DNA of 64,000 nt from Arctopsyche grandis (Eukaryota; Arthropoda; Insecta; Trichoptera; Hydropsychidae): the NCBI RefSeq assembly GCF_051622035.1, contig NC_135360.1:15566501-15630500 (forward strand). The letters are read 5' to 3'. The notes under the pieces were generated by a model. That model was given only the letters and a program-made list of their open reading frames with translations, had not been told where the DNA came from and did no database searches. How positions within the stretch are numbered: position 1 is the stretch's first letter; each line of letters starts with the position of its first letter. Shown one piece after another: positions 50,552 to 62,578 of this stretch. Made by a program: the position numbers and the translations under genes.

Positions 50552-51366
50552 CTGTTCTTTTGCCGACATTTGTTTATCTGCTGTTCTTGCTCAAGGTCAT
50601 GACTTAATTGCTTTTTCTGAAACTTGGATTTGCGATTCTGTCTTAAATGGCGAACTTTTCGATGACCGCTATTTAGTTTTTCGGAGGGATCGTTGCAGCA
50701 GAGGCGGGGGAGTACTTCTCACTGTACGAGCTGCTAGTTTTCAATCTGTTCGCCTTTTTGATCAGCTCAATACCATCGGTGAACATATTTGGGTTGAAAT
50801 TCGCTTAAAGAATTTTTCTATTATAATATGTGTACTGTATTTTCCTCCGAATGAATCTCCTCCGAATTATAAATTCATTTTTTTCAAATTTGCAAAATAA
50901 TTTTAATGTTTTGGCTGGCAGGAAAGTCATGATTTTGGGTGATTTTAATCCTAGGAGTTTGAATTTTGTTCCTAATTAATTAATTTTTATGTCAGAACTA
51001 TTTAATATGAGTCAATTGAACTCAATAACTAATTGTAATGATTTTTGTGTTTATGTGTATATGCATGTATAATGTTTGTATGTATATGGATGTATGTATT
51101 GTATGTGTATGTGTATATGTATGTATATGTGAATATATATATATGTGTAGGTGTGTATGTATGTATATGTATATATGTGTATTTTTATATTTATGTATGT
51201 ATGAATGTGTATTTGTGTATACGTGGAAGTATTTGTGTATATATGAATGGTGTACATATATGTTTATATAATTGTCTTTGGCCAGGAAGGCGCATTGGGT
51301 TTACCTGTTAGGCCTTCTTGGTGTAAATTAAATAAAACAATAAAAAAATAAAATAAAATAAAATAA
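50552..51366 (+). pseudogene. LINE endonuclease fragment with 3' tail
   Basis: Encodes HDLIAFSETWICDSVLNG, FRRDRCSRGGGVLLTVRA, WVEIRLKNFSIIICVLYFPP and, after a stop, VMILGDFNPRSLNF: the apurinic-type endonuclease of jockey/CR1-like LINEs. The RT is missing. A TATGTA-rich minisatellite (51040-51265), a short 3' segment (GCCTTCTTGGTGTAAATTAA) and an (AATAAA)n tail (51330-51366) follow. It looks like an internally deleted copy. Confidence 0.75.
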
Positions 51367-51399
51367 TGAAAAAAGAAAATAAAAATTTGGCATTAATAA

Positions 51400-53092
51400 C
51401 ACTGTTCGACACGAAAAATGTTACGGAGACGAGATATGACTTTTCTTATAGATCTATGCCCAGTGAACACGAATCTGGTAATAAAAAGTGTTGATTGGCT
51501 CGAGATTCGGAGATATATGTGTTTTTTAAATCGCGCGATTTTTCTATATCTTGGTGTTGTTCGGTCTATTTCTCAAAATCTGTTAATTTCCTGTTAAAAA
51601 TGAATATTGGAATCTACAGTCGGGTATTTTATCTTTCATTTGTAGTACTTTTCAGCTTTCAAATCTCTCTAAGTAGTCGTCCAGTTCAAATCAAAAGTCA
51701 AAATTACGTATTTTCACTTGGGATTTTTTCCCACTGTTAATACTATATTATATTGAGTATTTTCTATTGAAACGTGTTTATTAGGATAGTGTTCTGGCCA
51801 CACTATTTTTTGATTTCGTTTAAAAGGGGTTATTGGATGTGTGGTGAATTTTAAACCGGTTAATTTTCGAGCAAAAATTTCGTATTAGTAGAGAGCATAT
51901 TTGTGTTGCGTGCGCTGTACATATATGTAGCTTGTGAAGCGTGAAGCTGCACGAGCTATACGATGGTCGATGACTCACTATGCTCGCGATCTTTTTACCT
52001 CTTTTTATGTGTTTATACATTCGTATTGTACTTCAGTTCCCTTCGAGAGGTCTTTCAGTTCGAAAGGTGTTGATAAAACCATAGAATTTTACGGATCGAA
52101 GTTATAGACTTAATTTTTTTAAACGTATATTTACGTAAAAATTTTTTTTTTTTTTGTTTGAACTGTTTGAGTGTGTGATATTAAAATTGATTTTGTTTTT
52201 ATTCCTATATATGTTCTGATATTTCAATATCAGAACATATATAACATAATATTTTATTTTAATATAGATATATTTTTATTTTTTCACAATTATTTATCTT
52301 TGAAATGTTCATTATCTTCGTATTTAATTTCATTTTGATTTTTGTTTTTATTTTCCATGTCTATTTTTATTTTTATTAGGGTGCTTAAAATGTACTGATA
52401 CTTATTTTTACGTTATACATATTCGTATTCAATAAATATATTATTAAATTCAAATCCTTCTAATTATTTCATTACAAAATTATTTAAAAACACATTGAAA
52501 AAAGTTTGTGACCACTATATCGTTGTATACAATGTCAATGACGCACATACAGCGAACAATGATGCAGCGCACACAACACAAATTTGTGCTCTACTAATAC
52601 GAAATTTTTCCTCACAGTTTTACCGGTTTAAAATTCACCACACATCCAATTAATCCTTTTAAACGAAATCAAAAAATAGTGTGGGCAGAACACTATCCCA
52701 ATAAACATGTTTCATCAGAAAATACTCAATATAATATAGTATTAACAGTGGGAAAAAATCCCAAGTGAAAATACGTAATTTTGACTTTTGATTTGAACTG
52801 GACGACTACTTAGAGAGATTTGAAAGCTGAAAAGTACTACAAATGAAAGATAAAATACCCGACTGTAGATTCCAATATTCATTTTTAACAGGAAATTAAC
52901 AGATTTTGAGAAATCGACCGAACAACACCAAGATATAGAAAAATCGCGCGATTTAAAAAACACATATATCTCCGAATCTCGAGCCAATCAACACTTTTTA
53001 TTACCAGATTCGTGTTCACTGGGCATAGATCTATAAGAAAAATCATATCTCGTCTCCGTAACATTTTAAAAGTCGTCATTTGTCGAACAGTG
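51400..53092. mobile_element. Foldback transposon with inverted repeats of about 540 bp
   Basis: Ends are CACTGTTCGACA and TGTCGAACAGTG. Arms 51400-51925 and about 52555-53092 are complementary with minor differences, including ATGTTACGGAGACGAGATAT and TGAAAATACGTAATTTTGAC. TAA flanks both sides (51397-51399 and 53093-53095). A perfect 17-bp hairpin (TATATATGTTCTGATAT, loop TTCA) lies near the centre at 52206-52243. No transposase is encoded. Confidence 0.8.
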
Positions 53093-54312
53093 TAATTGGA
53101 TGTAAAAACGAGGTGGAATTCAATGGCAACTATGATAAGTCGATTTATTCAAGTTTACGAAAGTGTAAACATGGCACTAAAAGAATATAATTTCAATACT
53201 GTTTCTAAGAATGAAATTGATATTTTGAAAATTTTAATTGATGTTCTTACTCCCGTTGAAACCGCAGTCAAGGAATTCAGCAAAAATAGTGCATCTTTAA
53301 TAAGGCTTCTAATCTCGGGATCCCGGTGCCCGGGATCCCGAGATCCCGGTGTTTTCTTGTACCGTGAATCTCGGTGCTGAAACTAGTCTGAATACCGGGA
53401 TTACGGTGCTGGCAAAATTTCTTTAAAAATATTATTTTTTCAAAAATAATAAAGAAAAAATAATATTTTAAAAAAAAACATAAAACAACACTATATAATG
53501 AAAAATGGTGGGATGAGCAATGACAGTCATAGTCCATTTGTTTTCTCTGACCGTTTTGAAGCCGGCTTGCCGTTCTCACAAAATGGTATCAACGGCCTGT
53601 ATTGTGTCGCAGATTTTTTGCTCAACTGCAATGATATTTGTAGCATATTTTGACTGATTCGAACTCAGAATCGATCACTGATCACGTTTTCACGTGTGTC
53701 TGTGCATCAGTGTATTTTGGGGATTTTTTGAACACCGTTCGTCCAATCAAACTGAAACTTAGTATCGGTTACTGAAATTATTATCAAATTTTCAAGTTGA
53801 CCGGAAATGGTACCTCCCATTATAGGTGTTCTCTTTTTTACTAGCCTCTTTTCAGCTTGCTTTCGATTTTTTCGTCTGACAATATTTGAGTTCTTATCCA
53901 CACTCTTTTGTTTCGATGAATAGTTACTAGACGGTACAAACTATTTGTAAAAAACGAATCAATGAATGAAAGTGATGTTTTTTACCTTATTTGATTATAT
54001 TAAGGGATGTCTTTTATTTAATCTTTGAAATTTAGAAATGGATGCGAACCGAAAATTTAAAGAATGTAGCCAAACTCTCAAAACAATAACGCCAATATGA
54101 GTATTTTTTGCGTGAAACATCGAAAGAGTTTGCAAAATGCAATTGAACGGTTTTGAAATATGAAAATATGCAATTGAACATTTATTTATTTTTTTTTTTG
54201 TTATACATTTGATTTCCTGGTGAATCCCGGGATTGGAAATCCTAGTACCGCAATCCCGGTGCTGAACTAATCTTCCGGGATTGGAAGCACTAATCTTTAA
54301 TAACAGCAGGAG
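53093..54312 (+). pseudogene. hAT transposase fragment, core part, interrupted by a MITE
   Basis: LDVKTRWNSMATMISRF, then NMALKEYNFNTVSKNEIDIL, then DVLTPVETAVKEFSKNSASL match the hAT catalytic core (the KTRWNS and PVE..VKELSK motifs). The frame breaks at 53302 where a 992-bp MITE is inserted and resumes at 54302 with ITAGV, exactly as the family continues. It ends in a poly-A/(TA)n tract. Confidence 0.8.
53302..54293. mobile_element. hAT-type MITE (GGGATCCCGG family) with 8-bp duplication TCTTTAAT
   Basis: Flanked by TCTTTAAT at 53294-53301 and 54294-54301. Ends AAGGCTTCTAATCTCGGGAT and TTCCGGGATTGGAAGCACTA are imperfect inverted repeats, with subterminal CCCGGGATCCCGAGATCCCG. It contains another copy of the GATCACTGATCACGTTTTCA repeat. 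A related end occurs at 16640-16705. Confidence 0.8.
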
Positions 54313-54318
54313 TTAAAA

Positions 54319-54415
<97 letters not shown>

Positions 54416-54790
54416 ATATCCACGCATTTTTTGTGTCCATGTGAAGTCGTACTTTCTTATTCAATTATTTTGAAAAATGAAATCCACCATATAGGTATTT
54501 TTTTAATATTGTTGACAGATTTTTCGCATACCAAAAATATGACACAATCATTTTTTTAGTTCTTTTTTCTAGTCTAGTTTTTAGTTTAGTTTTTAAAAAT
54601 AATTCCGAATTATTATTATTTTAAAAATTATTTTTTCCTAGGCCCCAGGACTCTTCTCGGCGGCCCTTCATAAAAAGTTAAATAGATAAAAATTCTGATA
54701 CTTCAGGTAGGTAAATATCTTTTATCAATTCTCAAAATTCATTTTTTATCATACATATCGAAATATATACGTGTTATTAGTAAACACCGG
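54313..54790. repeat. Poly-A, long (TA)n and intergenic repeat
   Basis: A poly-A run is followed by a TA microsatellite (about 54335-54415), then sequence similar to 1150-1510 including GGACTCTTCTCGGCGGC. No gene. Confidence 0.7.
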
Positions 54791-55380
54791 ATGGACACCG
54801 TGCTTTTTCCAGGAATTGGGGCGGTTTAGCTCTATTTACAAAGCTAGAATCCAAAAAAAAACGTTCGGCGAACCTTTAACAATGCAATGAACAATACGCA
54901 GCACCCTATGGGTCCGTTAACCGGCCTTTAGTTATTAGTTTTAATATGTTTTAAAAATTATTCTCAGATTTGGAAGTTTCATAAGATTTTTGACTATTCA
55001 TTTGAAAAGCAGAATTTGCTAATTTATTAATATACATTTATTTCTGGTTGAGATTTATGTAGATATAAAGGAACACTGATTTCAGTAAAAACGCACTTTT
55101 TATAGCTTCCCTTGTACATTTTACAATTTTCTAGTACTAAAATTATATTTTACGATATTCGAAACTAATGTTTATCTTTATGAGACATTTTACTAGACTA
55201 TGTGTGTTAGAAGTTAAATTAGTAAATTACTCAAATCATAATTTTTTGGTAATTTCTACTTTTTACTATATACATATGTACATATGTCTGACTACATAGT
55301 TTTCTATACGATATTAGAAAAATATATCCAGCAGCGTGCTGCCAAATTTTAATCCCATTTTAAATAGTTTTATATATTTT
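54791..55380. other. MITE fragment and AT-rich DNA
   Basis: 54791-54940 resembles 3180-3350 (GACACCGTGCTTTTTCC, TTCGGCGAACCTTTAACAAT, GGGTCCG...GGCCTTTAGTTA). The remainder has no recognisable feature. Confidence 0.5.
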
Positions 55381-55384
55381 TAAG

Positions 55385-55527
55385 TCTTAAATATCCAACC
55401 TATGCTTCACCTGTGTGGAATAACGCCTCGAATACTAACCTTTCCGAGCTCCAAATAATACAAAATAAATCCCTAAAAATAATTTTTAACCCACCCATTT
55501 ATACTAACTTGAAAAAACTGCATGTCA
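55385..55527 (+). pseudogene. LINE reverse transcriptase C-terminal fragment
   Basis: Reads YPTYASPVWNNASNTNLSEL, QIIQNKSLKIIFNPPIYTNL and KKLHVI, the thumb/connection region of jockey-like LINEs. It seems to resume after the inserted MITE at about 55890 with FYDRITNNHINTLVKSLGDY, the usual end of such proteins. Confidence 0.7.
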
Positions 55528-55834
55528 TAAATAGAGGTAGGATAGCCATACATACTGGTTAGTTTGTATGGCTATCCTACCTTACCTAATGTAATGTTTG
55601 TATGGCTATCCTACCTACCTAATGTAGATAGAATCTACATACTGGTTAGTTTGTTAGTAATGTCTGTAACTAACGGTAATGAATATTATTTATGACTAAA
55701 GCCCGGACCCAGAGGGTGCCGCTCATTGTTCCATTGTTGTAAATCCTTTGTAAAAAAGGTTCGGCAAACCTTTAACAATGCATTTACAACATTTGAACAA
55801 TACGCGGCACCCTCTGGGTCCGGGCTTTAGTCAT
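55528..55834. mobile_element. MITE (ACTAAAGCCCGGACCC family) with TCATAAA duplication
   Basis: Begins TAGAGGTAGGATAGCC and ends GGGTCCGGGCTTTAG, with TCATAAA on both sides (55521-55527 and 55835-55841). The GGATAGCC unit is repeated inside. The right half together with LINE flank forms a large palindrome (55631-55895). Confidence 0.7.
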
Positions 55835-55895
55835 AAATAATATTCATTACCGTTAGTTACAGACATTACTAACAAACTAACCAGTATGTAGATTC
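55631..55895. repeat. Perfect 91-bp inverted repeat
   Basis: Arms 55631-55721 and 55805-55895 are exact reverse complements (GAATCTACATACTGG...GAGGGTGCCG), with an 83-bp partly self-complementary core. Confidence 0.9.
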
Positions 55896-56095
55896 TATGA
55901 CAGAATCACTAATAACCATATTAACACACTCGTGAAGAGTCTCGGTGATTACAATTATATTAAAATTGTAAAATAGAAAATTATCAGTAGATCGGTAACT
56001 ATTAAAATAGATATAAGATGTATTGTGAACATAATTTAGTAATAATCAGAAGTCTTAAATAAAATCCCATTTTAAAATAGTTTGATAGCTATCTG

Positions 56096-56310
56096 GATTA
56101 TTGCGCATTAGAAAGTATAGCGAAGTGTCCTAAAATATCGACCATCAGTTCCTTATCCCAAATAAAGTTTGTGTTTGCTAACATTTCAGCTATTGTTGAA
56201 TGTGATATAGATTGGGAACAATGCTTGAACAGTGCAGGATATGCTCGCCACAATGCATTGCTGATCGTAAGCCGCAAAATTCCCACCGAGGTCGTAAAAC
56301 GCGACCAATT
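56096..56310 (-). pseudogene. Probable hAT transposase fragment
   Basis: The minus strand reads NWSRFTTSVGI, NALWRAYPALFKHCSQ and FIWDKELMVDILGHFAILSN. The W-x-x-YPAL..H followed by a hydrophobic LxxD.L..LxxLS pattern resembles the middle of hAT transposases of the KIAA1586/ZNF862-like group. It is short, with no flanking domains. Confidence 0.5.
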
Positions 56311-56330
56311 TTTATTATGTTTTATTCTAT

Positions 56331-56544
56331 ACTAGTTGTTTTATCCGGCTTTGCTCAATATTTGTAATATAAACAGATTAAACATGGCGAATCTAATAGT
56401 AAATATTCATTTTTATTTTTATTAAATTTATTTGAACCGAAAAAAATATATATCGAATCGTCGTCATAGAAACTTTGATTTGTTTTCGATGTTACCAACC
56501 AATATACATACTTACAAAGTATCTTTCGAAATTATATATTAGAT
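56331..56544 (+). mobile_element. 214-bp ACTAGTTG...TTAGAT short element
   Basis: Starts ACTAGTTGTTTTATCCGGCT and ends CGAAATTATATATTAGAT. A second complete copy is in reverse at about 62905-63133, and the GC-rich giant at 34043-36207 has the same ends. Related left ends are at 16109 and in several composite repeats. No coding capacity. Confidence 0.7.
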
Positions 56545-56721
56545 ATGTAACTTCCAATTCGGTCGAGAGCTCCCCCTACAGCAGCAAATAGGACCCAGAA
56601 TAATTTTTCCCAGGGCCCCGAATTTCTCTCGACAGCCCTGCATACTAAATACCAATCTTCAAAAAATTATAAGTATTCAGAATAAAAATTATTATTGATA
56701 CACACTTATAATAAATATATA

Positions 56722-56727
56722 TTTATT
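56722..56727 (-). promoter_or_regulatory. Polyadenylation signal AATAAA of gene C
   Basis: AATAAA on the minus strand about 25 nt beyond the gene C stop codon; the close spacing implies a very short 3' UTR. Confidence 0.55.
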
Positions 56728-56752
56728 GTTTCAGTTCATAAACATAAAAAAA

Positions 56753-58188
56753 CTACAAAAGTTCAGATAACCTCCTTCGATCATATCTTAACATGGGGAG
56801 TAGTTCGTTGTTTGGTTTATCAGCTGACTGATGTTCTAATGTTGGAATCTGACTTACAGGAGTAGATTGTGAACGTGAAGGTATTGATGTAGAATCATTT
56901 TTATTTACCCAATAACGATTCGTAGTGTCCTTTGATTTACTTTCACTTGAGAATGTCATTTTAAGTTTCCGTCTCCACATATTTCTAGTTGACGAGTTAG
57001 CTAGCACAAAAAACATAAACAAGACGAATCCTTGCAACGTTGCCGAAATGCAAAATAAGTAACTCAGTACTAAGTAATGAGATAGGAGTCCAAATATCCA
57101 AGTAAGACCAAATAAGAAAAATAGAAGGAAGCTTACAGTAATGCTTCTTTGAATTTGTTGAGAGTTTTCTCGTTGTTGCATCCCAGCTTTTATGAAAACG
57201 TTGAAGATAATAAGACAAAATAATATCGTATTGATGATAACGATAAGAAGAATTGGAAGAAACACTGTGAGCCAAAACCCTAGACCACTCGGAAAGCAAA
57301 ATAATGTAGGTTGTTCTATCGACGTAGCTCTTATATAACTTGTATGATTAATAATTACCAGCAGCAACACCGGTCCTAACGGAATTAACCAACCACAAAG
57401 ACAAGCTTTGAGTAGCCTATGAGTAGAATTGGTGTTAAAAACGTATACTAATTTTCTGTATGAAAGCACTGCTGTTATCAGCATCCAAGTAAATGTAGAA
57501 AGCACACTGTAGTGAAGTACCGCGCCCAAGCACAGGCAAATGGTGTTGCTGTTTGGAGAACTTGTCAAAAATGCGCTGAACAGAAATGCAATCACAAGAA
57601 GGCCTATGGCTGCTGACAAGTTAAGATACACTTTATTAGTAAACTCTTTTCTCCACCGTTCGAACACTATTGCAGTGAGAGCGATGAGAATCAGGCCAAT
57701 CAAGGATGCTGCACACCCACAGTAAGTGATAACAGAAAGAGCTATTTGATGATTGCTAGAGATTATGCTTCCTCCTGGTTGGATAATTTCTGCAAAATGC
57801 GTCAAGTGGTAACATCGACACGTGTCCATTCCTTGCAATGAACCTGTCATTAATAATTCACATCCAGCACTCGACCAACCGCCTTCTTGACCAAGAGTAA
57901 AATCCCAAAACGCGCATACTCTTTTTTCATTTGGGGCCAATTCGCCCACAAATGGCCTTAGGTGAATATCTATATATTTTTCATTATTAAATGATATCAT
58001 ATTATTTGTAGAGATGCTGATGACTCTACTGTTGACTCTCCAATCGGTTTGATTTTGGTTCTTTTGAAGAAAAATGTCATTATTCATCACTACTACAGCT
58101 AAGCTTCCCGAAGAATTTGTGTCGAAGCTTGGCATTTCAACAATGATTTCTGTATCGGTCGTGTCTCCTCTTGCCAAATTTATTTTAT
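56753..58188 (-). CDS. Gene C exon 8 equivalent: canonical GPS and seven helices
   Basis: 479 codons including stop. The GPS has all four cysteines: CAFWDF, GGWSSAGC, TCRCYHLTHFA, with the H-L-T cleavage triad. TM1 ALSVITYCGCAASLIGLI, TM6 FGLTWIFGLL and TM7 TLQGFVLFMFFVL are nearly the same as in A. Extracellular loop 2 is short (NHTSYIRATSIEQPTLF). The tail ends DRRRLSELL. Confidence 0.9.
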
Positions 58189-60833
58189 CTATACAAACAA
58201 AATATTATGATATTCAATAGATTTATTTACATATTTATATTTATATTTATGATCAAATTAATCTTACCGCTGTTTAAAAAATTAATACTAGTATTGGTCA
58301 TATCAGAAGTGATTTTTTTTAGCATTATACCCACAATGGCATCTGACCCCCCAGTTTCTGCAACTCCGACCACCAAATTTGATGATGCAGAATGGATCTG
58401 ACCGTTGTTGGTTGAATTCAATTCCACCCTTCTTAAAATGCTATCGAACTTATTTATTACTTCACTGGGGATTTTCACATTCCTTGAAAATGAAACAATA
58501 TGATTCAAATCATGGACGACTTGATGAATTGTGTTCTCTGTGCCAGTTGTATTAAGAATAGAATCCATATTTTTTATGAGTATTGCCATTTCCTCTTCCG
58601 GTTGATTATTATACTAAAAAGGTAACAATTTGTATATAAATATTTTCACATAAAATTTGAAAAGCTAAAAAATATGTACACACTTTTTCAGTTGATTCAT
58701 TACTATCTTCATGAGAATCATCATATATTGCAGTTGTTACACCACACCCATAATTCTTAGGGCTCCAACGGGGTTGTTTAATTTTGCCGTTTTGCAAACA
58801 TGTATAATTTCTACAGTAACAATTTGGTTCATTGATGCATACAATAAAGTTATTATTTTCAAGTATATTAATGCTACCATCTAATAAAGGAAATTAAAGT
58901 CAATTGCAATTCGTACTCAAAAATGTAAGGAAATCAAAAATGTCTAACCTGCAGCAACAACATTTTTGTAGTCTGAAGAACAAAACAGACTATCCAATTT
59001 CATCAATTCAGGGATGTTTAAAAATGTGTTCTCATGTTTATTCAAATTATATTCAGAAATATAAGTGCGATAAAGAGCGCCCCCATTCAAATAGACTTTT
59101 TTAAGAACATAAGTACTCGAGACAAATTCCATTCCATATGATTTAGAAAAACTGCGAAAAGTCAAAAATTCTGTAAACGTTGTAAAAAATGCAAAAGATA
59201 ATAAATGTTTACAAAGTAATCCAAAAAATTTAAATTACTTGGAACGACGAAGTTCTCGAAGATAATAATCTTTAACATCAAATTCACTATATGCATGAGA
59301 TGGTTTTGGGAAGGTAAATTGTACATTATAGGTGTTAAACAAATCAGAAATTTTGTTGACGAAAAAAAATGACCCACTACTATTATATTCCCAATTATTT
59401 ACATTGCTGATACACCAGTAATATCCATCTGCTACAGTCTCTATCCTAAATGGCGTATTTTGATTTATGTCAATTATGACACTAACTCTGGTCGGATAAA
59501 ACTCTGCAGAATCAGTGAAACACATGATATCCCAAGGCGATACGTATAAGTCACTCTCAATGGAAACAAAAAGCTTTGATCTATAAAAGTCAGTAAATTT
59601 ATCAATTGATTACATTCATGGTAATATTTCTAAGTTGTGGCCACTCACTGATTTTTATCCATATAAATCGATAACAACATCCAAAACTTACGATATTGAA
59701 TAAATTTTTAACTTCATTTTTGGTTTTTCAATAGGATGTTCGCACACAGTCGCATTATAAATGTGATTTTGATCTCTGAGTATAAATTTATTCGATCCAG
59801 TCAAAGAAACAAATTTTTTTGAATTACTCGGCGCAATATCTGTAATCTAAATACATATATTATATAAATATATTTTATATTCATACTAGTTTTACACTTA
59901 ATTATTCAAATAAAACAATTAGTTTTGGAACTAGAATAAATAAAATTTAATTCAATGCCAAAGATATGTAAGTATGTAAATCTTCAAAGATGTGTTCAAC
60001 TATATACATATGTATGTATGTATACTTACTATTTCTTCAACCATTTCTCCATTGTCATACATAAAATGGCCATTTTCACTTTGAATTGCCGTAGGTACTT
60101 CTCTATCATCAGACGCCCACGATTTGTGTTTGTAAATGTAACCTTTTCCGAGTAATTGTCCGGAAATACTTTTGCACGCAGTTTCTGCCTCTCTTCTTGT
60201 ACCATTTTGAAAGATAATCGACTTGTTAGTGTGAACATAGGACAGGCAAGTTGGTCTTGGAGAGTCGTAATATACGAAATTATTTTTGCATTTCCCTTGT
60301 TGGGCCAACCAAAGTCGCTTTAATGGGTTTGTAATGCATAGCCTTTGTAATTTCGTATTACAATGTTGCGGTACAAACTGTTGAGTTTTAGTGTCAACGG
60401 CCAAACATTTCAAGTTGGTTGTGCTTTCAAAGTCTGTATAGTAAGTGCTTGGATCCACCAAGTCCAAAAGGAGGGGTTTGCCCATATTAGAGTCTCCATA
60501 GCGCCAGTTGATGATGGGTCCTCCGATGTAAGCTTGTCGGTAATCTGTCCAAAATAGTATATTCAAATCTATGTAATTCGATGAAATTAAGTGAGAAAAA
60601 TTTAATGGAACAGCATTTCCGTTGCAATCTTTATATTTATCATCTTTTATTTCAGCGTATTTCTTTTTTACACAAACCGTATTGCCTTCATGCTCGAATT
60701 TTTCATATAAATATGGGCAAACTAAAACGTTTTTATCAATTGGTATTAAGCTTTGATGCCTAATTGAACTTAAGGTAGATCCAATGTTCAAATATATCAT
60801 TTGAATTAGAAACAATTTTTTAATGAAATTCAT
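56753..60833 (-). CDS. Receptor gene C: adhesion GPCR with C-type-lectin-like ectodomain, 7 exons
   Basis: Exons: 60833-60030, 59846-59692, 59580-59239, 59151-58949, 58880-58684, 58613-58268, 58188-56753. All introns are GT-AG with phases matching gene A, and the joined frame has 1160 codons plus stop. It has the same architecture as A (signal peptide, lectin-like domain, VADGYYWC segment, Cys-rich exon, GAIN/GPS, seven helices, short Ser-rich tail), but with compact introns, no transposons inside, no equivalent of exon 6, and a canonical four-Cys GPS. Protein similarity to A is moderate overall and strongest in TM1-TM3 and TM6-TM7, so C split off well before the A/B duplication. It is the best candidate for the ancestral, fully functional member. 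Confidence 0.88.
60030..60833 (-). CDS. Gene C exon 1: signal peptide and C-type-lectin-like domain
   Basis: 268 codons from ATG at 60833 (an upstream TTG in frame is not a likely start). Hydrophobic signal within MNFIKKLFLIQMIYLNIGST. Lectin-like core: CPYLYEKFEHEGNTVCVKKK, DCNGNAVPLNFSHL, LFWTDYRQAYIGGPIINWRY, LKCLAVDTKTQQF, HCNTKLQRLCI. A second half (NNFVYYDSPRPTCLS, GTRREAETACKSISG) is completed in exon 2 (TVCEHP). Confidence 0.82.
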
Positions 60834-62578
60834 TGTCAATAATATCTTTTATTTTATGATCTCATCTTTATTTTCTTTATTTAATATTTGATCACTCACT
60901 ATGCAATTGTTAAACAGCAGTAATTGTTACTCACGCATTTATTCATTCGTTTTGTTTATACATAATCACTTGTATTGCGTTTTTATTAAAATACAAGTAT
61001 GTGTATAGTTTAAACACTAAACAAACAATCGAGACGTATGATTGATGTTTGCAGTTCACAAATGTATGCAGCACATTTAATGATTATTGTAAAATGCTTT
61101 AAAATAGTATGTCGATCCGCTAAATTTCACACCAACTGTTAACCAAGAACTGATAAAATTTTAAAGATATGTTTTTATCTTATCACATATTTGTTCGATT
61201 TATTACAAAACTACTTTTTGAGTATTTATATGTAAGTATTACACAAAAAATAATTTTCCAATATTTACATATTTACATACATAATTTAAACCACGTCTAT
61301 ATTTTTTTACATGTTAATTTTTCAATATTGTACCAACGTATATTATTGACAGCAATGAAAATGAGTAATTTTAAAGTGTTTTATAATAAATGTATTTTTT
61401 TTTTAATTTAACAGAACATCCGATTTATAGCTCAATAATTCTAACAGGATCTAAAATTAAAAATCTAAAATAGTTTTATTATATATTTTATTATAAAAAA
61501 ATAAAATCATGTTTACATGCATACAGATGATAAAATATAATCTGTAATAATTAATTTAAGCAATGGTACAGATTTTAAAATAAAATTAACACAATTTGAA
61601 AATATTTATTGAAAAATCATATTAAGCTAATTTGCTATAAATACGACTAAATTAGTAATTATTTTAAATGATATACATATACAAATTTCTAAAACAATAC
61701 GTGTTTAGTTATTTTGCCCATATACGAGGCTTTTACAAGTGACAAATGTTTTGATTTATTGAATAAAAAAATTACATTAATATATCGGTTCAAATAAAGC
61801 CTTGATGCATACATGCATAACGCACAATTTACATTTATGATATATGAAATGATTTTTTCCAAAATTCGAAGTATCAATTTAAAAGATATTTTAGAACACG
61901 CTTAATGAGAAAATTGAAAATGTCTACAAGAGAGTAAATTTCTTGAAAGAAAATATATTATTCAATGCACATTCACATATGTAATATTCCAACTCTAAGA
62001 TCAGACAAGGTGAACTATAATATTATTTTTTTAAATTGTAATTATTATGGCAGTGAATAGTAAAATCTGCAATTTAATTTGTAAATAAGATCATATAAAA
62101 TATAAGCAAATATTATACATTTTATGGCTCTGTATCACATTAATGTCAACATAATTGTAACCAGCAAAGTCACATTCATTATAACAAATTTAATCGAATG
62201 CTCAATGGATAATTTCTGGTCGTGAATTACGTCAATGTAAGTCTTATGTATTAAATAAATTATTAATCATATACCTCAATGCCATCACACCTCATTATTT
62301 AAAATGAATATATAAATACAACAATTATCCTTTGCAGTGTGATAATAAAGGCTCCTTTGGTGATTTCAAATGTAAATTGGTTAATTTCTATATATTTTCG
62401 TTCCTCGCAAAGGATAATTGAATTAATCACTTCATTTAAAACATCACAGATTTTAAAAATCTAGTCAATTAGGTTATTATACAGTCGAAAAATCTTCCTG
62501 TAAATATGATATTAAATAAATTACACCCAAGGCGTAATAATAATTTTTATCTTCATATTTTAATGTATATCATTACAA
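60834..62578. other. Intergenic region between gene C and Tbcel
   Basis: AT-rich. It includes blocks homologous to the unit borders: 61157-61330 matches 25200-25365 (TTTTAAAGATATG..., ATTTGTTCGATTTATTACAA) and 61545-61670 matches 6280-6412. These show the pre-insertion state of sites later filled by the RTE and ACTAGCTG elements. No gene or RNA was recognised; core promoter not assignable. Confidence 0.5.

Noticed and set aside
49978-50607. 209-codon frame as a host gene with an acidic domain
   Set aside because: The first half is TTCGAATA-rich repeat DNA and the second half matches a hAT transposase motif, so it is treated as transposon remains.
51038-51311. Cys/Tyr-rich frames (CMYMDVCIVC...)
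   Set aside because: Translation of a TATGTA-type minisatellite at the 3' end of a LINE fragment.
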